Of a DNA stretch of 64,000 nucleotides, positions 42,947-52,730 are shown in pieces. The notes under the pieces were generated by a model. It worked only from the letters and a program-made list of their open reading frames with translations, was not told the origin of the DNA and did no database searches. The position numbers and the translations under genes were made by a program. The DNA is from Mammaliicoccus stepanovicii (GTDB lineage Bacteria > Bacillota > Bacilli > Staphylococcales > Staphylococcaceae). Every line of letters begins with the position of its first letter. Position 1 is the first letter of the stretch. The stretch spans positions 55,829-119,828 of the forward strand of contig NZ_PPQZ01000118.1 in NCBI RefSeq assembly GCF_002902525.1, written 5' to 3'.

Positions 42947-43162
42947 ATGTTCTTAGCGCTATTATATTTAATAATCGTTATTGTTCTTCTGTTTTATTTA
43001 AAACGATTTGTTTTAGGAGAACTAAGAAAAGAGAAAAATAAGCAAAGTTTTGCATATTTATATATCGGTTTTGTGATTGTCATTATATTTGTAGGATTAT
43101 TTGTATATCAATTGATGCATGTTTTTATAGATTTAACAGATGTATTTTATCGTAAACAGTGA
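42947..43162 (+). CDS. Small two-helix membrane protein
   Basis: A 71-residue protein with two hydrophobic helices (about 2-20 and 37-58) separated by a basic, Glu/Lys-rich loop. ACAGGTG precedes the ATG. No family recognised. Lies between pabBC and the oxoprolinase genes. Confidence 0.65.
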   Translation: MFLALLYLIIVIVLLFYLKRFVLGELRKEKNKQSFAYLYIGFVIVIIFVGLFVYQLMHVFIDLTDVFYRKQ

Positions 43163-43197
43163 TGCTGTGTATAGCATAACAGAATGAGGTGTCTTAA

Positions 43198-43896
43198 ATG
43201 CGCATATACCCTAAAGGTGATTCAGCACTTACCATTATGAGTGATAGAGAACCTTCTAGACAACTAACGCATGAAATAAATGAATTTAGGTTAGAAATTA
43301 TCAATCAACGTATGCCGTATATTGATGAAGTTATTCCAAGTGAAAATAGTTTAATGGTTGTATATCATCCGTATACTATGATGATGAAACATAATATTGA
43401 CGAACCATTTGAATACATGAAGGAACTTGTTGAAAATATTATTTATCAAAAAAAACAAGACTTAAAAGATAGAGTTGTTAATAAAAAATCAATACAAATT
43501 GATATTGTAGTTGGTGGATTGTATGGTCCTGATTATAATTTATTCACTGATTTAACTTCTGAAGAAAAGCAGCAAATTATTGAATCGAGAACATATTTTG
43601 TTTCCATGATTGGGCATACACCGGGATGTCCTTATTTGTCTGGCTTAAGCCATCGCTTATTTACAAGTAGTTCAAACTACAAACAATTTATCCCTAAAGG
43701 TTCAGTATGTATTGAAAAAGATAAATTGTTTATTACAACTACAGAAACAAGTGGTGATTGGCCGGTGATAGGCTGGACCAATGCTGAAATATTCGACAGA
43801 AAGAACACAAAGTGTTTATTAAATTTTGGTGATGATGTCACGTTGCATATCGTTGATACGTTACCAGAGAGTGGAGGATATAAACCATGTCAGTAA
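43198..43896 (+). CDS. pxpB: 5-oxoprolinase subunit PxpB (KipI-like)
   Basis: A 232-residue PxpB/KipI-family protein. Pro-Lys-Gly-Asp-Ser-Ala-Leu at the N-terminus, Gly-His-Thr-Pro-Gly-Cys-Pro-Tyr-Leu-Ser-Gly-Leu and Pro-Lys-Gly-Ser-Val-Cys-Ile-Glu are family motifs. With PxpC and PxpA it cleaves 5-oxoproline to glutamate using ATP; the KipI homologue of Bacillus also inhibits a sporulation kinase. It overlaps pxpC by ten bases. GAGGTG precedes the ATG. Confidence 0.87.
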   Translation: MRIYPKGDSALTIMSDREPSRQLTHEINEFRLEIINQRMPYIDEVIPSENSLMVVYHPYTMMMKHNIDEPFEYMKELVENIIYQKKQDLKDRVVNKKSIQIDIVVGGLYGPDYNLFTDLTSEEKQQIIESRTYFVSMIGHTPGCPYLSGLSHRLFTSSSNYKQFIPKGSVCIEKDKLFITTTETSGDWPVIGWTNAEIFDRKNTKCLLNFGDDVTLHIVDTLPESGGYKPCQ

Positions 43897-44891
43897 TAGT
43901 TAGAAAACCTGGTCTATACACTTCCATACAAGACTTAGGTAGACAAGAGTACCAACATATTGGAATAGTAAAGAACGGTTCAATAGATCAACTGAATCAT
44001 CGAATAGCCAATTTATTAGTAGGAAATAATGAAGAAGAAGCTTTAATCGAGATGACAGTTAGTATGCCTACAATACAATTTACGGAACCAACTTTAATCG
44101 CTATTACAGGAGCTAACTTTCCAGCATTTAGAGACCAAGAAAGAATATCTCCTTACAAAATTCAACTCATGAATAAAGGTGAAACGCTTAGCTTTAATGA
44201 TGCGCATAAAGGAACAAGAGGCTACTTAGCAATCGCAGGTGGAATAGTTGCAGATGAATGGCTAGGTTCTAAATCAACGAGCATTAGATTAGAAATGGGT
44301 GGCTATAAAGGTCGTCTTCTTCAAGAAAGTGACGAAATAGAAATGTGTAGAAACTACACTCCTTTACAAAAGAAATTATTTGAAAATCTTGAAGTATCTA
44401 AATCAGCCAGTTGGGGTCTCGACCAATATACGTTAGCATTGAATTATTTTTCAGATATATTTCATATCATTTCTGGTGAAGGCGTTACACATTTAAGTGA
44501 TGACGACTTAAAAACACTAGAATCAAAAGTTTATAAAGTGTCTAACCGATTTAATCGAACAGGTTTAACACTTGACGGGGAACCAGTTATAAACAGCAAC
44601 TTTAAAAACCAACCTTTCTTAAGTGTTAAAAAAGGTAGCGTAATATTAAATAAAGAAAATCAACCAGTCATTATGTTGAATGATCATCAATCACTATCTA
44701 GTTATCCGCAACTAGGAACGATAGCATCTTATCATATTGATAAACTTGCTCAAAAAAAGCAAGGTTCGAAAATTATTTTTAAAATTATCAATATTAAAGA
44801 AGCGGAATTAAACATGAAGAAACATGCTCAATTCATTAAACAAGTTAAAACGGGGATTAGATACAAATTAACCGAAGAACTTAATAAATGA
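43887..44891 (+). CDS. pxpC: 5-oxoprolinase subunit PxpC (KipA-like)
   Basis: A 334-residue PxpC/allophanate-hydrolase-type biotin-independent domain: Val-Arg-Lys-Pro-Gly-Leu-Tyr-Thr-Ser-Ile-Gln-Asp-Leu-Gly-Arg at the start, Gly-Ala-Asn-Phe, Gly-Thr-Arg-Gly-Tyr-Leu-Ala-Ile-Ala-Gly-Gly, and a later Asn-Arg-Thr-Gly-Leu-Thr-Leu. Pairs with PxpB, overlapping its end. PxpA is not adjacent in this window. Confidence 0.88.
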   Translation: MSVIVRKPGLYTSIQDLGRQEYQHIGIVKNGSIDQLNHRIANLLVGNNEEEALIEMTVSMPTIQFTEPTLIAITGANFPAFRDQERISPYKIQLMNKGETLSFNDAHKGTRGYLAIAGGIVADEWLGSKSTSIRLEMGGYKGRLLQESDEIEMCRNYTPLQKKLFENLEVSKSASWGLDQYTLALNYFSDIFHIISGEGVTHLSDDDLKTLESKVYKVSNRFNRTGLTLDGEPVINSNFKNQPFLSVKKGSVILNKENQPVIMLNDHQSLSSYPQLGTIASYHIDKLAQKKQGSKIIFKIINIKEAELNMKKHAQFIKQVKTGIRYKLTEELNK

Positions 44892-44895
44892 TTTC

Positions 44896-44940
44896 AATGT
44901 GTAAATTGTGTCAGTTGTGTGCACTTTTTACACATTTTTT
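44896..44940 (+). terminator. Terminator after pxpC
   Basis: AATGTGTAAA (44896-44905) pairs with TTTACACATT (44927-44936), followed by TTTT. Only AT-rich DNA without a clear promoter call lies between this and the ltaS ribosome binding site. Confidence 0.7.
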
Positions 44941-45091
44941 AGTTCGATTTATGGCTTTCAGTTGAAATTTAATGTAAAATAGTATAGATTATAATACTGA
45001 ACATAAAATATTACATGAATATTACAACTTTCAATAATAACAAAACAATATATAAATTTAATTTATGTGAGTTGAGATACGGAGGAAAGGT

Positions 45092-47032
45092 ATGAAAACT
45101 AAAAATAGGAAGATTGGCGTCTTTGCGTTCTTCTTGCTAACGGTGTTAGCGATTGCCATAAAGACTTATTTTGCCTATTATGTAGACTTGTCACTCGGGG
45201 TAAAGGGTCTCGTTCAAAATTTAATTTTATTAATGAATCCTTACAGTTTAATTGCTTTGATATTGAGTGTTTTTCTATTCTTTAAAGGGAAAAAATCATT
45301 CTGGTTTATCTTTATAGCAGGATTTGTCTTGTCATTTCTACTTTATGCGAATGTTGTATACTTTAGATTCTTCTCAGACTTCTTAACATTTAGTACATTA
45401 AACCAAGTTGGTAATGTGGAATCTATGTCGGGGGCTGTATACAGTTCATTCTCATGGTATGACTTTATTTACTTTACAGATACAATTATATTCTTATTTG
45501 TACTGATCTTTAAAAGTAAATGGTTCACTACAAAAGCATTTCCGAAGAAATTTGTCCCAGTTGTTATGGGTGTTGCAGTAGCATTGTTCTTCTTGAATTT
45601 AGCTTTTGCTGAATCTGATAGACCAGAACTATTAACAAGAACATTTGATCATAAATATTTAGTTAAATATTTAGGTCCTTATAACTTTACTGTTTATGAC
45701 GGCGTTAAAACAATTCAAAACAACTCACAAAAAGCTTTAGCAAGTGAAGATGACTTAACTGAAGTTAAAAATTATACTAAACAGAAATATCAAGAACCAA
45801 ACAAAGAAACATTTGGAATTGCTAAAGATAAGAATGTCATCAAGATTCATTTAGAAAGTTTCCAATCATTCTTAATCGACTTTAAAGTTAATGGTGAAGA
45901 GGTTACACCATTTTTAAATTCATTAGCTAAAGGAGATAAAGGATATAAATATTATCCAAACTTCTTCCATCAAACTGGACAAGGTAAAACAGCTGACTCA
46001 GAATTAACGATGGATAATAGTATTTTTGGATTACCACAAGGTTCTGCTTATTCTCTTAAAGGGGATAACACGTACCAATCTCTACCAGCTATCTTGAACC
46101 AGAAACAAGGGTATGAAACATCAGTAATGCATGGTGACTACAAGACGTTCTGGAACAGAGATCAAGTGTATAAACACTTTGGTGTAGATAAATTCTATGA
46201 TGCAACTTATTATGATATGAAACAAGAAAACCTTGAGAACTTAGGACTTAAAGATAAAGTGTTCTTTGATGAGTCAATTGCCCATCTAAAAGAACAAAAA
46301 CAACCGTTCTATTCTCATTTAATAACATTAACTAATCATTATCCATTTACTGTGAAAAAAGAAGACGCAACAATTGAAAAACCTAACACAGGTAGCTCAA
46401 CATTAGATGGTTATATTCAAACTGCTCGTTATTTAGATGAGTCATTAGAACAATTTGTTAAACAGCTCAAAAAAGAAGGCCTATATGACGATTCTGTTAT
46501 TATGATTTATGGTGACCATTACGGTATATCAGAAAATCACAATAAAGCAATGGCAAACTTATTAGGTGAAGATGAAATTACACCAGCTAAGTTTATGGAC
46601 TTAAATAGAACACCGTTCTTCTTAAAAGTACCTGGACTAAAAGGTGGCGTTGACGAAACATACGGTGGTCAAACTGATGTAATGCCTACATTGCTAGATG
46701 TATTAGGTATTAAGTCTAATAATTATCTCATGTTTGGTACAGATTTATTATCTAAAGGTCATGATCAAACAGTGGCATTTAGAAATGGTGACTTTATTAC
46801 GCCACAATATAAATCAATCGGTAATACGGTTTATGATAATAAGACAAATAAACCAATGAAAGCAAAACCTAAAGACTTAGAAGAAAAGAAAAATAATGTA
46901 GAAAAAGAACTAGAATTATCTGACCAACTGTTACATGGTGATTTATTCAGATTCTATGATAATCCTGATTTCAAGAAAATTAAGCCATCAGATTATCAAT
47001 ATAAATCAGGTAACGGTTATAAAGAAGAATAA
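45092..47032 (+). CDS. ltaS: Lipoteichoic acid synthase LtaS
   Basis: A 646-residue polyglycerolphosphate synthase. Five membrane helices occupy residues 10-175. The signal-peptidase site Ala-Leu-Ala 215-217 before Ser218 matches the known cleavage of staphylococcal LtaS. The extracellular sulfatase-type domain has Glu255 (Ile-His-Leu-Glu-Ser) and the nucleophile Thr300 (Gly-Gln-Gly-Lys-Thr-Ala-Asp), with metal-binding Asp-His in Tyr-Gly-Asp-His-Tyr and further ligands after it. It polymerises lipoteichoic acid from phosphatidylglycerol at the outer face. GGAGGAAAGG precedes the ATG. All landmarks intact. Confidence 0.97.
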   Translation: MKTKNRKIGVFAFFLLTVLAIAIKTYFAYYVDLSLGVKGLVQNLILLMNPYSLIALILSVFLFFKGKKSFWFIFIAGFVLSFLLYANVVYFRFFSDFLTFSTLNQVGNVESMSGAVYSSFSWYDFIYFTDTIIFLFVLIFKSKWFTTKAFPKKFVPVVMGVAVALFFLNLAFAESDRPELLTRTFDHKYLVKYLGPYNFTVYDGVKTIQNNSQKALASEDDLTEVKNYTKQKYQEPNKETFGIAKDKNVIKIHLESFQSFLIDFKVNGEEVTPFLNSLAKGDKGYKYYPNFFHQTGQGKTADSELTMDNSIFGLPQGSAYSLKGDNTYQSLPAILNQKQGYETSVMHGDYKTFWNRDQVYKHFGVDKFYDATYYDMKQENLENLGLKDKVFFDESIAHLKEQKQPFYSHLITLTNHYPFTVKKEDATIEKPNTGSSTLDGYIQTARYLDESLEQFVKQLKKEGLYDDSVIMIYGDHYGISENHNKAMANLLGEDEITPAKFMDLNRTPFFLKVPGLKGGVDETYGGQTDVMPTLLDVLGIKSNNYLMFGTDLLSKGHDQTVAFRNGDFITPQYKSIGNTVYDNKTNKPMKAKPKDLEEKKNNVEKELELSDQLLHGDLFRFYDNPDFKKIKPSDYQYKSGNGYKEE

Positions 47033-47040
47033 AATAAAAG

Positions 47041-47070
47041 CAGCAAGCAAAGGATCAACTTTGCTTGCTG
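47041..47070 (+). terminator. Terminator after ltaS
   Basis: Perfect 12-bp stem CAGCAAGCAAAG (47041-47052) with CTTTGCTTGCTG (47059-47070), followed by TTTTTTT. Confidence 0.92.
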
Positions 47071-47103
47071 TTTTTTTAATTTAATACGATATGGTAATGT
47101 GAT

Positions 47104-47919
47104 TTATCCTAATGCAACATCTAAGATCATCATGATAGTAAAACCGCCCATTAAACCTAGCGTTGCTAAGTCTGTATTGTTTCCTGATTGTGACTCTGGT
47201 ATTAATTCTTCTACAACTACGAATATCATGGCCCCGGCAGCAAATGCTAATGCATATGGTAATACGGGAGTTGCCACGACAACGAGTAATGCACCTAGCA
47301 TTGCAAATACCGGTTCTACTAACGCTGAGGCTTGTCCATAGTTAAATGATTTCCACTTTGATAATCCTGAAGCACGTATAGGCATTGAAAGTGCTGCACC
47401 TTCAGGGATGTTCTGAATCCCAATTCCAATCGCTAAACCTAATGCGCCTAACAGTGTCGCACCATCATTACCTGTAGCAACGCCACCGAACGCAACACCG
47501 ATTGCCATACCTTCTGGAATATTATGCAATGTAATTGCTAAGAACAACAAGGTATTCTTTCCTAATGCAGTGTCAGGACCTTCAACTCTTTGGTTTTTAT
47601 CAGGAGAATTTTGATGCGCATGTGGGATCACAAAATCTAATAACCTTATAAAAATACCACCAAGTATAAATCCAATTGCAGCAGGTAGCCATGGCATCAT
47701 ACTATCTGAACTTTGTTCAATTGAAGGTTGTAATAACGACCAAAAACTTGCTGCTATCATAACCCCAGCAGCAAATCCTTGCATCGTGTTAATCACTTTA
47801 GTGTCAATGTTTTTAAACAAATATACAAACGATGCACCAAGTGCTGTTAACAGCCACGTTATGATACCCGCAAACAATGCTTGTAAATAAGGTGGTAATG
47901 TTGTAAAAAACTCTTGCAT
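47104..47919 (-). CDS. ZIP-family metal transporter, ZupT-like
   Basis: A 271-residue, eight-helix ZIP transporter. Helix IV carries His-Asn-Ile-Pro-Glu-Gly-Met-Ala-Ile-Gly-Val and helix V the matching Asn-Ile-Pro-Glu-Gly-Ala-Ala-Leu, the metal-binding pair. The usual His-rich loop is short (His-Ala-His-Gln). It imports zinc or other divalent cations; specificity is not visible. Its end converges on ltaS. AGGAGAC precedes the ATG. Confidence 0.88.
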   Translation of the reverse strand: MQEFFTTLPPYLQALFAGIITWLLTALGASFVYLFKNIDTKVINTMQGFAAGVMIAASFWSLLQPSIEQSSDSMMPWLPAAIGFILGGIFIRLLDFVIPHAHQNSPDKNQRVEGPDTALGKNTLLFLAITLHNIPEGMAIGVAFGGVATGNDGATLLGALGLAIGIGIQNIPEGAALSMPIRASGLSKWKSFNYGQASALVEPVFAMLGALLVVVATPVLPYALAFAAGAMIFVVVEELIPESQSGNNTDLATLGLMGGFTIMMILDVALG

Positions 47920-48004
47920 AGTTATGTCTCCTTCATATCTTTTATTAGAAAAAAAGTGTATAATATATTAATTGAAAACTGAGAAAATTAAAGGATGTTA
48001 ATTG

Positions 48005-49876
48005 ATGGAAGCATATAAAATTGAAAAACTTAATAAGCAATATGGTGACAAAGTTTTATTTAATGATTTAGATTTATCTATTTCTAATAAAGAACGTATT
48101 GGACTAGTAGGTATTAATGGTACCGGCAAAAGTACTTTGCTTAAAGTAATTGCAAATATTGACGATGATTATGATGCAAAAACGTCTTACCCAAATCAAT
48201 ACCAAATTGCATATGCTAGCCAAAAGCCAGACTTAAACGAATCACTAACAATCATAGATGAAGTATTAAACGATGAAACAGAATTAACTAAAGCTATCGC
48301 AAATTATGAAAATATACTTAATAAGTACCAATTAACAGGTGACTCTAAAGATTTAGATCTTATGATGAAATATCAATCCGATATGGATCGACTTAATGCA
48401 TGGGACTATAGTTCAGATGTTAAAACTATTCTATCAAAACTAGGTATAAATGACTATCTCAAAAAAATCGGTGAATTAAGTGGTGGTCAGAAAAAAAGAG
48501 TGGCCTTAGCAAAAGAACTTATTCGTAAACCTGACTTACTGTTATTAGATGAACCAACTAACCATTTGGATATTGAAGGTATTGAGTGGTTAGTAAATTA
48601 TATTAGACAGTATCCTCACACGATAATGTTTGTTACCCATGATCGTCATTTCCTAAACCAAGTTGCTACAAGAATCGTTGAACTTTCAAATGGAAAATTG
48701 ACAAGTTATCCAGGGAACTATGAATCATACATTCAAGCAAGAGCTGAAAAAGAAGAAATAGAAATGAAACAGCACGACAAGAAGAAAGCGCTTTACAAAC
48801 AAGAGTTGAATTGGATGAGACAAGGTGCTAAAGCACGATCTACAAAACAACAAGCAAGAATTCAAAGATTCAATACTTTAGAAGATGATATTGCTTCTAA
48901 AAAAACACAAGGCGAAGCGAGTTTAAATCTTGCTCACTCTAGGTTAGGTAAGCAAGTGTTTGAATTGGAAGAAGTCGGTAAGAAGATAGGCAATAAAGTG
49001 TTATTCCGAGATTTCTCAACTATCATTCAAAAGGGAGATAGAATTGGGATAGTTGGTGAGAATGGTGTCGGAAAAACAACACTGTTAAATATTATAAGCG
49101 GTCTAGATCAAGATTTTGATGGAGCATTACGAACTGGACAAACTGTTAAAATTGCTTACTTTAAACAACTTGAAGAAAGTTTAAGTTCAAATAAGAGAAT
49201 GATTGATTATTTACGTGAAGAAAGTGAAGTAGCGAAAGAAAAAGACGGAACAGTCGTTTCAGTTACGCAATTATTGGAACGATTTTTATTCCCAAGTTCT
49301 TCTCATGGTACACAAATAAGTAAACTTTCAGGTGGAGAACAGAAGAGACTTTATCTCTTGAAATTACTTGTACATGAACCGAATGTTCTTATTCTTGATG
49401 AGCCTACAAATGATTTAGATACAGAAACACTTACGATATTAGAGGCTTATATTAATGAATTTGGTGGGACTGTATTGACTGTCAGCCATGATAGATATTT
49501 CTTGAATAAAGTCGCAAATAAATATTGGTTTATACACGACGAAGAAGTAGAACCAATGTTAGGAAACTTTGAGGATTATTTAGTTTATAAGCGCAAAGTT
49601 GAAAAAAATGCGCAACAACAATTGAAAAAAGAAGAAAAGATAATCGAAAAATCAAATGAACCAGTGAGATTATCATTTAAAGAAAAAAGAGAACTGGAAC
49701 AGTTAGAGAAAAATATAGAATACATTGAAAATAGATTAGAAGAAATAGATAAAGAAATGATTGAACATGCAACAAACTATGAAAAACTAAATGAGCTTAC
49801 AAGTGAGAAGAAATCGATTGAAACGCAATATGAAGAAGATTATATGCGTTGGTCATCCTTATCAGATAGATTATAA
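48005..49876 (+). CDS. uup: ABC-F ATPase Uup
   Basis: A 623-residue ABC-F protein with two ATPase domains: Walker A Gly-Ile-Asn-Gly-Thr-Gly-Lys-Ser and Gly-Glu-Asn-Gly-Val-Gly-Lys-Thr, signatures Leu-Ser-Gly-Gly-Gln and Leu-Ser-Gly-Gly-Glu, joined by a charged linker near residues 240-305. The C-terminal 70 residues form a coiled coil typical of Uup. ABC-F proteins act on translating ribosomes; Uup also affects transposon excision and DNA branch structures. I prefer ATG at 48005, after AAGGATG. No antibiotic-resistance type (Vga, Msr) motif is evident. Confidence 0.88.
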   Translation: MEAYKIEKLNKQYGDKVLFNDLDLSISNKERIGLVGINGTGKSTLLKVIANIDDDYDAKTSYPNQYQIAYASQKPDLNESLTIIDEVLNDETELTKAIANYENILNKYQLTGDSKDLDLMMKYQSDMDRLNAWDYSSDVKTILSKLGINDYLKKIGELSGGQKKRVALAKELIRKPDLLLLDEPTNHLDIEGIEWLVNYIRQYPHTIMFVTHDRHFLNQVATRIVELSNGKLTSYPGNYESYIQARAEKEEIEMKQHDKKKALYKQELNWMRQGAKARSTKQQARIQRFNTLEDDIASKKTQGEASLNLAHSRLGKQVFELEEVGKKIGNKVLFRDFSTIIQKGDRIGIVGENGVGKTTLLNIISGLDQDFDGALRTGQTVKIAYFKQLEESLSSNKRMIDYLREESEVAKEKDGTVVSVTQLLERFLFPSSSHGTQISKLSGGEQKRLYLLKLLVHEPNVLILDEPTNDLDTETLTILEAYINEFGGTVLTVSHDRYFLNKVANKYWFIHDEEVEPMLGNFEDYLVYKRKVEKNAQQQLKKEEKIIEKSNEPVRLSFKEKRELEQLEKNIEYIENRLEEIDKEMIEHATNYEKLNELTSEKKSIETQYEEDYMRWSSLSDRL

Positions 49877-49898
49877 GCATATAGAGGTGTAATAATAG

Positions 49899-51677
49899 AT
49901 GCAAAACATTTTACAAGAATATTTCGGATACCAGCAATTTAGAGCTGGACAAAAAGACATAATCGATAAAGTGATTGATCACCGACCAACATTGGGCGTA
50001 ATGCCAACTGGTGGAGGTAAATCGGTATGTTACCAAGTACCAGGCTTATATTTAGATGGATTAACAATTGTGATTAGTCCATTGATATCACTAATGAAAG
50101 ACCAAGTTGACAGTTTAAGGTCAATGGGGATTAATGCTGAATTTTTAAATAGTACGTTAACAAGTAAAGAAAAGAAAAGAGTTGAAAGCGAACTCGTTTC
50201 AGGAAACTTAAAATTCCTTTATATTGCACCAGAACGATTTAACCAACCTCAATTTATACAAATGATAAACAAGTGTAATGTACAATTAATAGCATTTGAT
50301 GAAGCGCATTGTATTTCAAAGTGGGGGCATGATTTTAGACCAAGTTATCAAGAAGTTATCTCACATGTTATGAGCTTACCGCATCACTTTAGACTGGTTG
50401 CATTAACTGCAACTGCAACTAAAGAAGTTCAAGAAGATATATCAAGTAAACTAGGAATAGCACCAAATGATATTGTTGAAACCTCAATTAAGCGTGAAAA
50501 TTTAACTTTCAAAGTAGATAACACATATCAACGGTTAAATTTTGTGAAAGATTACGTTAAACAACATCGTAATCAATCGGGTATTATTTATTGTTCAACA
50601 CGAAAGCAAGTTGAACAATTAAGTGAAACATTTGATGATTTAGAAATTGATAACGTTATGTATCACGCTGGTCTTCCTAAAGAAGAAAGAGCAAATGCTC
50701 AAAGAAAATTTATAGATGATGACGTTAAATTGGCTGTTGCAACGAATGCATTTGGAATGGGTATCGACAAATCTAATGTTCGATTTGTTATTCATTATAA
50801 TATGCCTCAAGATATCGAATCATATTATCAAGAAGCAGGTAGAGCAGGACGTGATCAGCTAGATAGTGAATGTATATTATTATACTCCGACCGAGATATT
50901 GATCTTCAAAAATTCTTTATTTCTTCTAGTCCTGCTGATGATGAGTACAAAGAAAAGCAAGGCGAAAAGCTAAGACAGATGATTCAATATACGAAAACAA
51001 CGAAATGCCTTGAAGCTATGATGATACATTACTTTAATCCAGATGAAAAACTAGAAGAATGTGGCAGATGTTCAAGCTGTGTTCAAGCTGAAAAAAATTA
51101 CAATATGACCACAGAAGCTCAGAAAATATTAAGTTGTATTGCACGTCTAAAACAAAACGAAAAACGAAATATGATTATTCAAGTTCTAAGAGGAGAAGAG
51201 ACAAATCAAATTTCTAACTTAGGATATAATGAATTGAGTACGTATGGTATTTTGAAGAATTATACGACGAATGAATGTCATCATCTATTAGATGAATTAA
51301 GATATAAAGGATATTTAAATGAACATAAAGAAATTTTAAGTGTCGATCAAAGTGCTATGGATGTATTAAGAGGTAATGTTGAAATTATGACAACACCATT
51401 TAGAACGAAACCTACAGAAATTGTGGATATACAAACAATTACAGATGTTGATCGATCGCTATTTAATCGTTTGGTAGAAGTGCGGAAAAATTTAAGCAAA
51501 GAATTAGAAGTCTCACCACTTTCTATATTTTCAGATCAAATTCTGGAACAATTTGCGAAAAGATTACCAGATTCTAAAAAAGAAATGGTTCTAATAGATG
51601 GAATCGGTAGTTATAAGTTAAAACATTATTGTCCTATTTTTATCGACACTATTAAAACATATAAGCAACCTATCTAA
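49899..51677 (+). CDS. recQ: RecQ-family DNA helicase
   Basis: A 592-residue ATP-dependent helicase. Walker A Pro-Thr-Gly-Gly-Gly-Lys-Ser, Asp-Glu-Ala-His motif II, Ala-Thr-Ala-Thr, and Gly-Arg-Ala-Gly-Arg-Asp motif VI are present; the zinc-binding Cys residues lie in Cys-Leu-Glu-Ala and Glu-Cys-Gly-Arg-Cys-Ser-Ser-Cys. A winged-helix domain and an HRDC-like end (about 515-592) complete the standard order. It works in recombination and fork repair. Starts 22 bases after uup and probably shares its transcript. Confidence 0.93.
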   Translation: MQNILQEYFGYQQFRAGQKDIIDKVIDHRPTLGVMPTGGGKSVCYQVPGLYLDGLTIVISPLISLMKDQVDSLRSMGINAEFLNSTLTSKEKKRVESELVSGNLKFLYIAPERFNQPQFIQMINKCNVQLIAFDEAHCISKWGHDFRPSYQEVISHVMSLPHHFRLVALTATATKEVQEDISSKLGIAPNDIVETSIKRENLTFKVDNTYQRLNFVKDYVKQHRNQSGIIYCSTRKQVEQLSETFDDLEIDNVMYHAGLPKEERANAQRKFIDDDVKLAVATNAFGMGIDKSNVRFVIHYNMPQDIESYYQEAGRAGRDQLDSECILLYSDRDIDLQKFFISSSPADDEYKEKQGEKLRQMIQYTKTTKCLEAMMIHYFNPDEKLEECGRCSSCVQAEKNYNMTTEAQKILSCIARLKQNEKRNMIIQVLRGEETNQISNLGYNELSTYGILKNYTTNECHHLLDELRYKGYLNEHKEILSVDQSAMDVLRGNVEIMTTPFRTKPTEIVDIQTITDVDRSLFNRLVEVRKNLSKELEVSPLSIFSDQILEQFAKRLPDSKKEMVLIDGIGSYKLKHYCPIFIDTIKTYKQPI

Positions 51678-51770
51678 TTAAAAAATAGGAATTTATTTAG
51701 AAATAAAGGGTACATGTAATGTAACTTGTGTTTAGTTGTAAACAATAAAAAGGGAATGTGGTGTCTATTA

Positions 51771-52730
51771 ATGATTGAATTTGAAACTGTTTCAAAAATA
51801 TACGGAGATAAAAAAGCAGTGGATGATGTAAGTTTTAAAATTAACAAAGGTGAATTTTTTGTTTTAATTGGGCCATCTGGTTGCGGGAAAACAACGACGC
51901 TTAAAATGATAAACAGACTTATTAATTTATCAGAAGGATTTATTTATTTTAACGATAAACCTATTAGTGATTATGATGTTTCAAAGATGCGTTGGGATAT
52001 AGGATATGTATTACAACAAATCGCACTATTCCCTCATATGACAATTAAAGAGAATATAGCACAAGTACCAGAAATGAAAAAATGGAAGAAAAAAGATATT
52101 GCAGATCGAGTTGACGAACTGCTAAATATGGTTGGTTTAGATCCTGAAACATATAGGGACAGATATCCTAGTGAACTATCTGGTGGACAACAACAACGTA
52201 TTGGTGTGATTCGAGCACTTGCATCAGATCCTCCAGTCGTATTAATGGATGAACCTTTTAGTGCGCTCGATCCAATAAGTAGAAAGAATTTACAAGATGA
52301 TTTGTTAGAATTGCAAACTAAAATTAAAAAAACAATTGTATTTGTTACACATGACATTGAAGAAGCAATGAAAATGGGAGACCGTATTTGTTTGCTTAAT
52401 CAAGGACGTGTTGAACAAATTGGAACACCAGATGAATTTATACATCACCCTAAAAATGAATTTGTTAAATCATTTTTAGGGAATATGGATGTACATGTTC
52501 TTAAACAAATTCAATTAGGAGATATAGCACAACCAATAACTGAAGTTTCTATAGGTGAAATCAATCAATTTCCTAAAGTTAAACCTACAGAAACAATCGA
52601 CCATATTTATGGTTTATTAGCAGAACATGAAGCAATTGTGATGGATAAAGGTGAAGAAGTACCAAGTCATATTGTGACGAGGAAATATGTGTTTAGTTAT
52701 TTAGCTGGTAAGAATAGAGGTGTTTCATAA
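51771..52730 (+). CDS. Osmoprotectant ABC transporter ATPase (OpuC/OpuB type)
   Basis: A 319-residue OpuCA-like ATPase. Walker A Gly-Pro-Ser-Gly-Cys-Gly-Lys-Thr, signature Leu-Ser-Gly-Gly-Gln-Gln-Gln-Arg and Walker B Val-Val-Leu-Met-Asp-Glu-Pro are intact. The C-terminal 65 residues are a shortened CBS-like region instead of two full CBS domains. It powers import of choline, carnitine or betaine-type solutes with the fused permease-binding protein that overlaps it by one base. I choose ATG at 51771; the earlier ATG at 51726 has no ribosome binding site. Confidence 0.88.
   Translation: MIEFETVSKIYGDKKAVDDVSFKINKGEFFVLIGPSGCGKTTTLKMINRLINLSEGFIYFNDKPISDYDVSKMRWDIGYVLQQIALFPHMTIKENIAQVPEMKKWKKKDIADRVDELLNMVGLDPETYRDRYPSELSGGQQQRIGVIRALASDPPVVLMDEPFSALDPISRKNLQDDLLELQTKIKKTIVFVTHDIEEAMKMGDRICLLNQGRVEQIGTPDEFIHHPKNEFVKSFLGNMDVHVLKQIQLGDIAQPITEVSIGEINQFPKVKPTETIDHIYGLLAEHEAIVMDKGEEVPSHIVTRKYVFSYLAGKNRGVS

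Noticed and set aside
48005..49876. Antibiotic-resistance ABC-F protein (Vga/Msr type)
   Set aside because: The long C-terminal coiled coil and core-genome neighbours (ltaS, recQ) fit Uup.
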